A stretch of 29,370 nucleotides of DNA from JASGDB01 sp049841315. GTDB lineage: Bacteria; Bacteroidota; Bacteroidia; Flavobacteriales; Weeksellaceae. The translations under genes and the position numbers were made by a program. This document shows, one piece after another, positions 23,601 to 29,370 of the stretch. Each line of letters starts with the position of its first letter. Position 1 is the first letter of the stretch. Below the pieces are notes generated by a model. That model was not told where the DNA came from. It made no database searches and saw only the letters and a program-made list of their open reading frames with translations. The DNA lies in assembly GCA_049841315.1 (NCBI GenBank), contig JASGDB010000140.1:1-29370 (forward strand). Direction: 5' to 3'.

Positions 23601-24945
23601 GAATTCCCAATCTGTGAAGCGTAGGTGCTCTGTTCAGAAGAACAGGGTGTCCTTTCATCACGTTTTCAAGGATATCATACACAACAGGTTCTTTTCTGTC
23701 GATGATTCTTTTGGCTGATTTTACGGTTTTTACAATTCCCCTTTCAATCAGTTTTCTGATGATAAACGGTTTGTACAATTCCGCAGCCATATCTTTCGGG
23801 ATACCGCATTCGTGAAGTTGGAGGTTTGGTCCTACAACAATTACGGAACGTGCGGAATAATCCACCCTTTTTCCTAATAAGTTCTGACGGAAACGACCTT
23901 GCTTACCCTTCAATGAATCGGAAAGGGATTTCAATGGTCTGTTGCTTTCAGATTTTACTGCGGAAGATTTTCTTGTGTTATCGAAAAGTGAATCCACAGA
24001 TTCCTGCAACATTCTTTTTTCGTTTCTCAAAATTACTTCCGGAGCTTTGATTTCCAAAAGTCTTTTCAGACGGTTGTTTCTGATGATAACTCTTCTGTAA
24101 AGGTCATTCAAATCGGAAGTTGCAAAACGACCTCCGTCCAATGGAACAAGTGGTCTTAATTCCGGCGGTATGACAGGAAGAACACGCATAATCATCCATT
24201 CCGGACGGTTAATCATTCTTGTATTCGCACCTCTCAGTGCTTCTACAACATTTAATCTTTTTAATGCTTCCGTTCTTCTTTGTTTTGAACCTTCGTTGTG
24301 TGCTTTGTGTCTTAAATCGAAAGACAATGCATCAAGGTCGATTCTTCTCAATAATTCTTCAACGGCTTCCGCACCCATTTTCGCGATGAATTTATTCGGG
24401 TCGGAATCGTCAAGATATTGGTTTTCCGCAGGAAGCGTTTCCAGAATATCCAGATATTCTTCCTCTGTTAAAAATTCCATTTCTTCAAAATCGGAACCGT
24501 CGGCTTTTTTAGCAATACCTTGCTGGATTACGACATATCTTTCGTAATAGATAATCATATCCAGTTTTTTGGAAGGCAATCCCAAAAGATAACCGATTTT
24601 GTTCGGCAAAGAACGGAAATACCAGATGTGAGCCACAGGAACAACAAGATTGATGTGCCCGATACGCTCTCTACGAACTTTTTTCTCCGTAACTTCTACA
24701 CCACAACGGTCGCAAACGATACCTTTGTAACGGATTCTTTTGTATTTTCCGCAGGCACATTCGTAATCCTTCACAGGTCCGAAGATTTTTTCGCAGAACA
24801 AACCGTCTCTTTCCGGCTTGTGCGTTCTGTAATTGATGGTTTCCGGCTTCAGAACTTCTCCTTTGGATTCCCCAAGGATAGATTCCGGCGAAGCCAAACC
24901 GATGGTGATTTTATTAAATCTGCTTGATTTATTTTTATTTGACAT
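20677..24945 (-). CDS. rpoC: DNA-directed RNA polymerase subunit beta'
   Basis: At 1422 residues this is full length for the Bacteroidetes form. N-terminal zinc site: [20 protein letters not shown]. The absolutely conserved [12 protein letters not shown], which binds the catalytic magnesium, is near residue 470. The bridge-helix/trigger-loop region includes [25 protein letters not shown]-type sequence (here [14 protein letters not shown]) near 785. The second zinc cluster ([21 protein letters not shown]) is near 815-905, and [18 protein letters not shown] is near 920. It forms the catalytic centre with RpoB. It follows rpoB on the same strand across a 120-base spacer and precedes the DUF3467 gene. 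Confidence 0.99.
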   Translation of the reverse strand: [1422 protein letters not shown]

Positions 24946-24954
24946 AACTTTTTT

Positions 24955-25055
24955 GTTTAAGGTTTAAGGTTTAAAGTTTCAAGTTCAAGGTTTTATGAAT
25001 TGTATGAAAATTGACATCGCAATTAACCTTAAACATTAAACTTTAAACTTTAAAC
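24955..25055. repeat. Inverted heptamer arrays in the rpoB-rpoC spacer
   Basis: The arm at 24955-24979 (GTTTAAG, GTTTAAG, GTTTAAA, GTTT) and the arm at 25031-25055 (AAAC, ATTAAAC, TTTAAAC, TTTAAAC) are reverse complements at 22 of 25 positions, with a 51-base loop. Together they take up nearly all of the spacer. Confidence 0.85.
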
Positions 25056-25065
25056 AAATTTTAAA

Positions 25066-28000
25066 TTACTCTTCCAATCTTACATCAAGTCCAAGACCTT
25101 GCAGTTCGTGAAGCAATACATTGAAAGATTCAGGAATACCCGGTTCAGGCATTGCTTCTCCTTTCGCGATGGCTTCATACGTTTTCGCTCTACCAATCAC
25201 ATCATCTGACTTCACTGTTAGGATTTCTCTCAGAATATTTGATGCTCCGAATGCTTCAAGAGCCCAAACCTCCATTTCCCCGAAACGCTGTCCACCGAAT
25301 TGTGCTTTACCACCAAGAGGCTGCTGCGTAATCAATGAATAAGGTCCGATAGAACGTGCGTGCATTTTGTCATCAACCATATGTCCTAATTTCAGCATAT
25401 AAATTACGCCGACTGTTGCAGGTTGCGAGAATCTTTCTCCTGTTCCACCGTCGTACAGATATGTTGAACCGTATTTCGGAACACCTGCTTTTTCGGTATA
25501 TTCCGTAATCTGTTCAAGAGTTGCTCCGTCGAAAATCGGTGTTGCGAATTTCAATCCGAGATTTTTACCTGCCCAGCCGAGAACGGTTTCATAAATCTGA
25601 CCGATGTTCATACGGGAAGGTACACCAAGCGGATTCAGAACAATATCTACCGGGGTTCCGTCTTCAAGAAACGGCATATCTTCTTCACGAACGATTCTGG
25701 AAACGATACCTTTGTTACCGTGGCGACCCGCCATTTTATCTCCTACATTCAGTTTACGTTTTTTAGCGATGTAAACTTTTGCCAATTTCATAATACCGGC
25801 AGGAAGTTCGTCCCCGATAGAAACTGCGAATTTTTCACGGTTTTTCGCTCCCATAATATCGTTGTACTTGATTTTATAGTTGTGAATCAGCAGTTTAATC
25901 AGTTCGTTTTTATCGTTATCAACAGTCCAGTCTGCACCGCTGATGTTTACGTAATCTTCTACTGACTGAAGTAATTTCAGCGTGAATTTCGCTCCTTTAC
26001 CGATAACTTCTTCATCAAGGTCATTTTTCACACCCTGAGAAGTTTTACCATTTACAAGTATAGTGAGCTTTTCAATCAGCATATTTCTAAGGTCGTCGAA
26101 TTTCGCTTTGTAGCTGTTTTCGATTTCTTCCAGTTTCAGCTTTTCTTCGGCTCTCTTTTTCTTGTCTTTTATATTTCTTGAAAATAATTTCTTACCGATA
26201 ACCACACCTCTCAATGAAGAATCTGCTTTCAATGAAGCATCTTTCACATCACCGGCTTTATCACCGAAAATCGCACGAAGCAGTTTTTCTTCCGGAGTAG
26301 GGTCGGATTCTCCTTTCGGAGTGATTTTACCAATCATAATATCTCCCGGCTTCACTTCTGCACCAATTCTAATCATACCGTTTTCATCAAGGTCTTTTGT
26401 AGCCTCTTCGGAAACGTTTGGAATATCGGCTGTAAGCTCTTCCATACCTAATTTGGTATCACGAACTTCAAGAGAATATTCATCAACGTGAATTGATGTA
26501 AACCAGTCTTCACGAACTACTTTTTCGTTGATTACAATCGCATCCTCAAAGTTGTATCCTTTCCAAGGCATGAACGCTACCACAAGGTTTCTACCAAGAG
26601 CAAGTTCTCCGTTTTCAGTGGCATATCCACCGCAAAGCACCTGACCTTTTTCCACTTTGTCGCCTACTCTTACGATTGGCTTCAAAGTAATGGTCGTACT
26701 CTGGTTGGTTTTTCTGAATTTAGGAAGTTTATAGGTTTTCGTAGCAGATTCAAACTGTACTAAATCTTCATCTTCATTTCTCTCGTATCTGATAGTGATT
26801 TTGGAAGCATCCACATATTCCACAACGCCTTTTCCTTCGGCATTGATAAGAACTCTGGAGTCTACCGCAACTTGCTTTTCAAGACCGGTTCCTACTATCG
26901 GAGCCTGAGGCTGTAACAACGGTACTGCCTGGCGCATCATGTTGGAGCCCATCAGCGCACGGTTCGCATCATCATGCTCCAAGAATGGAATCAGTGAAGC
27001 GGAAATACCGGAAATCTGGTTCGGAGCTACATCAATTAAATTTACCTGATTGGGCTCTACAACAGGATAATCTCCGTCCAGACGTGCAATGACACGGTCT
27101 GTAGAAATCGTTCCGTCTTCTTTCATTTCCACGTTTGCCTGAGCGATGATTTTCGCTTCCTCATCTTCTGCATTCAGATAAATCGGAGCGGAATCAAGCT
27201 GAGCTTTACCGTTTTCTACTTTTCTGTACGGCGTTTCAATGAAGCCTAAGTTATTGATTTTCGCATAGATACCCAATGAAGAAATCAAACCGATGTTCGG
27301 GCCTTCCGGCGTTTCAATCGGACAAATTCTTCCGTAGTGAGTATGGTGAACGTCTCGTACCTCGAAACCTGCTCTTTCTCTGGAAAGACCACCAGGCCCT
27401 AATGCGGACAATCTTCTTTTGTGCGTAACCTCAGAAAGCGGGTTCGTCTGGTCCATGAACTGAGAAAGCTGGTTCGTTCCGAAGAATGAATTGATAACGG
27501 AAGTCAGCGTTTTAGCGTTCACCAAATCTACCGGAGTAAAGATTTCGTTGTCTCGAACGTTCATTCTCTCGCGGATGGTTCTTGCAATTCTGGAAAGTCC
27601 TACTCCGAACTGTCCTGCAAGCTGTTCACCAACGGTTTTAATTCTTCTGTTGGAAAGGTGGTCGATGTCGTCCACTTCCGCTTTTGAGTTCGCAAGTTCG
27701 ATAAGGTGGCGAACGATTGCGATGATATCGTCTTTGGTAAGAACCTCTGTATTTTCAGAAATATTCAGTCCTAATTTTTTGTTCAGTCTGTAACGCCCTA
27801 CTTCACCAAGAGAATATCTCTGCTCGGAGAAGAATAATTTTTCAATAATTCCTCTTGCAGTTTCCTCATCAGGCGGGTCTGCATTACGAAGCTGACGGTA
27901 AATATATTCTACCGCTTCTTTTTCGGAGTTGGTAGGGTCTTTCTGCAACGTATTCTGAATGATTGAAAATTCGTTGGAATTTTCTTTGTGAATCAGGATG

Positions 28001-28890
28001 GATTTTACTCCTGCATCCAGAATCATATCAATGTGTTCTTTTTCAAGAACGGTTTCTCTGTCGAGGATGATTTCGTTTCTTTCAATGGAAACCACTTCAC
28101 CCGTATCTTCATCCACGAAGTCTTCAAACCATGTGTTCAAAACTCTCGCAGCCAAAGTTCTTCCTTCTACTTTTTTTAATGATGCTTTGGAAACTTTCAC
28201 TTCTTCCGCAAGGTCGAAAATCTGAAGAATATCTTTATCGGATTCGTAACCGATTGCTCTGAGCAAAGTGGTAAGCGGTAATTTTTTCTTACGGTCGATG
28301 TATGCATACATCACGTTGTTGATATCCGTTGTAAATTCCATCCAAGACCCTTTGAAAGGGATAATTCTGGAATAATACAATTTGGTTCCGTTGGCGTGGT
28401 ACGTTTGTCCGAAGAATACCCCCGGAGAACGGTGAAGCTGTGTTACAATCACACGCTCAGCTCCGTTGATGATAAATGAACCGCTTGGGGTCATATAAGG
28501 CACCGGCCCTAAATACACATCCTGAATTACCGTCTGGAAATCCTCGTGTTCCGGGTCTGTACAATACAGTTTTAATCTGGCTTTTAACGGAACGGAATAC
28601 GTGAGTCCTCTTTCCACGCACTCGTCGATAGAATAACGAGGAGAGTCCACTAAATAATCAAGAAATTCCAGCACGAACTGGTTTCTGGAGTCCGTAATCG
28701 GAAAGTTTTCCTGGAAAGTTTTGTAAAGTCCTTCACTTTTTCTGTCTTCAGGCAGGGTATCCAGCTGGAAGAATTCTTTGAATGATTCGAGCTGAACATC
28801 CAAAAAATCCGGCGTGATTACCTTTCCTCTCGCAGACGAAAAATTAACTCTTTGATTTCCCTGAGCTTGAGCTTTTGTCTTTGTACTCAT
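25066..28890 (-). CDS. rpoB: DNA-directed RNA polymerase subunit beta
   Basis: The protein is full length for the phylum at 1274 residues. The rifampicin-binding region QLSQFMDQTNPLSEVTHKRR then LSALGPGG lies near 475-500; the residues equivalent to E. coli Q513, D516, H526 and S531 are all of the sensitive type, so no classic resistance change is seen. PIETPEGPNIGLI follows near 520, KGYNFEDAIVINE near 770, and GDKMAGRHGNKGIVS with GVPSRMNIGQI near 1050-1100. The C-terminal GGQRFGEMEVWALEAFGA block is present. RpoB pairs with RpoC in the core enzyme. Transcription probably starts at the promoter near 29216-29248, giving a leader of about 320 bases. Confidence 0.99.
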   Translation of the reverse strand: MSTKTKAQAQGNQRVNFSSARGKVITPDFLDVQLESFKEFFQLDTLPEDRKSEGLYKTFQENFPITDSRNQFVLEFLDYLVDSPRYSIDECVERGLTYSVPLKARLKLYCTDPEHEDFQTVIQDVYLGPVPYMTPSGSFIINGAERVIVTQLHRSPGVFFGQTYHANGTKLYYSRIIPFKGSWMEFTTDINNVMYAYIDRKKKLPLTTLLRAIGYESDKDILQIFDLAEEVKVSKASLKKVEGRTLAARVLNTWFEDFVDEDTGEVVSIERNEIILDRETVLEKEHIDMILDAGVKSILIHKENSNEFSIIQNTLQKDPTNSEKEAVEYIYRQLRNADPPDEETARGIIEKLFFSEQRYSLGEVGRYRLNKKLGLNISENTEVLTKDDIIAIVRHLIELANSKAEVDDIDHLSNRRIKTVGEQLAGQFGVGLSRIARTIRERMNVRDNEIFTPVDLVNAKTLTSVINSFFGTNQLSQFMDQTNPLSEVTHKRRLSALGPGGLSRERAGFEVRDVHHTHYGRICPIETPEGPNIGLISSLGIYAKINNLGFIETPYRKVENGKAQLDSAPIYLNAEDEEAKIIAQANVEMKEDGTISTDRVIARLDGDYPVVEPNQVNLIDVAPNQISGISASLIPFLEHDDANRALMGSNMMRQAVPLLQPQAPIVGTGLEKQVAVDSRVLINAEGKGVVEYVDASKITIRYERNEDEDLVQFESATKTYKLPKFRKTNQSTTITLKPIVRVGDKVEKGQVLCGGYATENGELALGRNLVVAFMPWKGYNFEDAIVINEKVVREDWFTSIHVDEYSLEVRDTKLGMEELTADIPNVSEEATKDLDENGMIRIGAEVKPGDIMIGKITPKGESDPTPEEKLLRAIFGDKAGDVKDASLKADSSLRGVVIGKKLFSRNIKDKKKRAEEKLKLEEIENSYKAKFDDLRNMLIEKLTILVNGKTSQGVKNDLDEEVIGKGAKFTLKLLQSVEDYVNISGADWTVDNDKNELIKLLIHNYKIKYNDIMGAKNREKFAVSIGDELPAGIMKLAKVYIAKKRKLNVGDKMAGRHGNKGIVSRIVREEDMPFLEDGTPVDIVLNPLGVPSRMNIGQIYETVLGWAGKNLGLKFATPIFDGATLEQITEYTEKAGVPKYGSTYLYDGGTGERFSQPATVGVIYMLKLGHMVDDKMHARSIGPYSLITQQPLGGKAQFGGQRFGEMEVWALEAFGASNILREILTVKSDDVIGRAKTYEAIAKGEAMPEPGIPESFNVLLHELQGLGLDVRLEE

Positions 28891-28949
28891 AAAATTTTTA
28901 GAAAGGGTTAAAAAATATTTTGATTTTCACTTAAAAAATATCAGAAAAA

Positions 28950-29043
28950 ACAAGAAACAAGATAAAAGGAAAAAGGAAAAAGGAAAAAGTGTTTTGGCGC
29001 TCACGAAAGACCTTGGCTCTTTTATCTTTTTACTTGGCTCTTT
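28950..29043. repeat. Heptamer arrays in the rpoB leader
   Basis: ACAAGAA and ACAAGAT lead into three AAAAGGA units (28964-28984). Then 29012-29043 is the reverse complement of the array after argS (11207-11238), with two differences in 32 bases. Both carry paired GAGCCAA units 21 bases apart. Confidence 0.85.
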
Positions 29044-29140
29044 CTAACTGCAACGCCGGTATATCTTTTCACGGAGTAGTGCAAAATATTTTTAGGGTTT
29101 TCGGCGGTAAAAAGTGCAGACAGTTATAAACATAAAATCC

Positions 29141-29159
29141 CTTTCAATGTCATTGAAAG
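29141..29159. promoter_or_regulatory. Inverted repeat in the rpoB leader
   Basis: CTTTCAATG and CATTGAAAG are perfect reverse complements around one base (9-1-9), within the predicted rpoB leader about 60 bases after the promoter. On the minus strand it could fold as a hairpin with a short loop, or bind a dimeric regulator as DNA. Confidence 0.5.
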
Positions 29160-29215
29160 AGTTGAATGTCAATATTTTACTGATTTACAAACAATTATTA
29201 GCGCCAAAAGAATTG

Positions 29216-29248
29216 CAAATGTAGTGATTTTTTTAGGTGTGTGCAAAA
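29216..29248 (-). promoter_or_regulatory. Predicted rpoBC promoter
   Basis: On the minus strand TTTTG (29248-29244) is followed after 20 bases by TACATTTG (29223-29216). This matches both parts of the Bacteroidetes promoter consensus (TTTG about -33, TAnnTTTG about -7) and is the best two-part match in the window. It faces rpoB and implies a leader of about 320 bases. Confidence 0.6.
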
Positions 29249-29321
29249 TTTGGTTTAGCTAAAAAATGTTAAAATATTTTTGAATTAGGCATATAATTAA
29301 TATTTGTAAAACATCAATAGG

Positions 29322-29370
29322 AATGGGCTTTAGCCCATTTATAAAAGAGGCAATAGCAAAAAGGCTTTAG
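29322..29370 (+). repeat. REP-like palindromes at the window edge
   Basis: AATGGGCT-TT-AGCCCATT (29322-29339) is a perfect 8-base-pair hairpin. At 29361 a related AAGGCTTTAG begins and is cut by the end of the window; it would be completed as GGCTTTAGCC. Closely spaced related palindromes of this sort resemble REP elements moved by REP-associated tyrosine transposases. The identity is inferred. Confidence 0.5.

Larger units (their letters stand above)
28891..29370. other. Long rpoB upstream region without rplL
   Basis: No gene is seen in these 480 bases on either strand. In most bacteria rplL ends shortly before rpoB; its C-terminus is not recognisable here. The region holds heptamer arrays (28950-29043), a 9-1-9 inverted repeat (29141-29159), a good promoter facing rpoB (29216-29248) and REP-like palindromes at the right edge (29322-29339 and onward). 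Confidence 0.7.

Noticed and set aside
27400..27500. Rifampicin-resistance substitution in RpoB
   Set aside because: Residues equivalent to E. coli Q513, D516, H526, R529 and S531 are all of the sensitive type; the T at the N518 position is not a known resistance change.
28891..29215. Known riboswitch or ribosomal-protein leader in the rpoB 5' region
   Set aside because: I recognise no conserved riboswitch core. Only a simple inverted repeat and spacer arrays are visible.

Overview
The window is chromosomal DNA from a low-GC member of the Bacteroidetes, most likely family Weeksellaceae (Chryseobacterium/Kaistella-like). The evidence is a type IX secretion C-terminal sorting domain on a secreted aminopeptidase, RpoB, RpoC, PriA and ArgS of flavobacterial type, TAnnTTTG-type -7 elements about 14-20 bases before many starts, and almost no Shine-Dalgarno sequences. 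Most of the window is housekeeping. I see no CRISPR array, rRNA, tRNA, intact insertion sequence or prophage.

Layout. 1-889: accessory stretch with a RelE/ParE-type toxin gene that seems to have lost its proper N-terminus, then gene-poor DNA with small palindromes. 890-3013 (+): tex. 3092-9158 (-): secreted M1 aminopeptidase, a PBP4-type D,D-carboxypeptidase (dacB) and priA. A clear terminator separates dacB from the aminopeptidase. 9451-14071 (+): argS, a menE-like ligase, arfB and a deoxyhypusine-synthase-family gene, with repeat-rich spacers. 14157-17975 (+): a 45-residue lipoprotein, a small membrane protein, radA, an AAA/DUF4143-like ATPase and an ACP-phosphodiesterase-like gene. 18050-19073 (-): an antitoxin-toxin pair translationally coupled to a DUF6702-type protein, divergent from a HupE/UreJ-like gene (+). 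19787-28890 (-): the rpoB-rpoC-DUF3467-VanZ block, transcribed right to left. A predicted promoter lies about 320 bases before rpoB, and rplL is not within 480 bases upstream.

The most unusual signal is not a gene. Spacers throughout the window carry degenerate tandem arrays with a strict 7-base period (units such as AAGAGCC, AAGATTC, GTTTAAG, TTTAAAC, TTGCACC). The same kind of array is embedded in frame, twice, inside the menE-like coding region, once as five perfect copies of a heptamer. Because 7 is not a multiple of 3, single-unit slippage there would shift the frame. In the rpoB/rpoC and rpoC/DUF3467 spacers, pairs of these arrays are inverted and could fold into long hairpins. A separate 41-base repeat lies upstream of both priA and the small lipoprotein gene, in the same orientation relative to each.

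Other points of interest are the toxin-antitoxin module joined to a DUF6702 gene by an ATGA overlap, a perfect palindrome over the predicted start region of the DUF4143-like ATPase gene, a terminator ending one base before the VanZ start codon, and a deoxyhypusine-synthase homologue with a conserved catalytic lysine in a bacterium. Functions are assigned from recognisable motifs and family memory. No database search was run.
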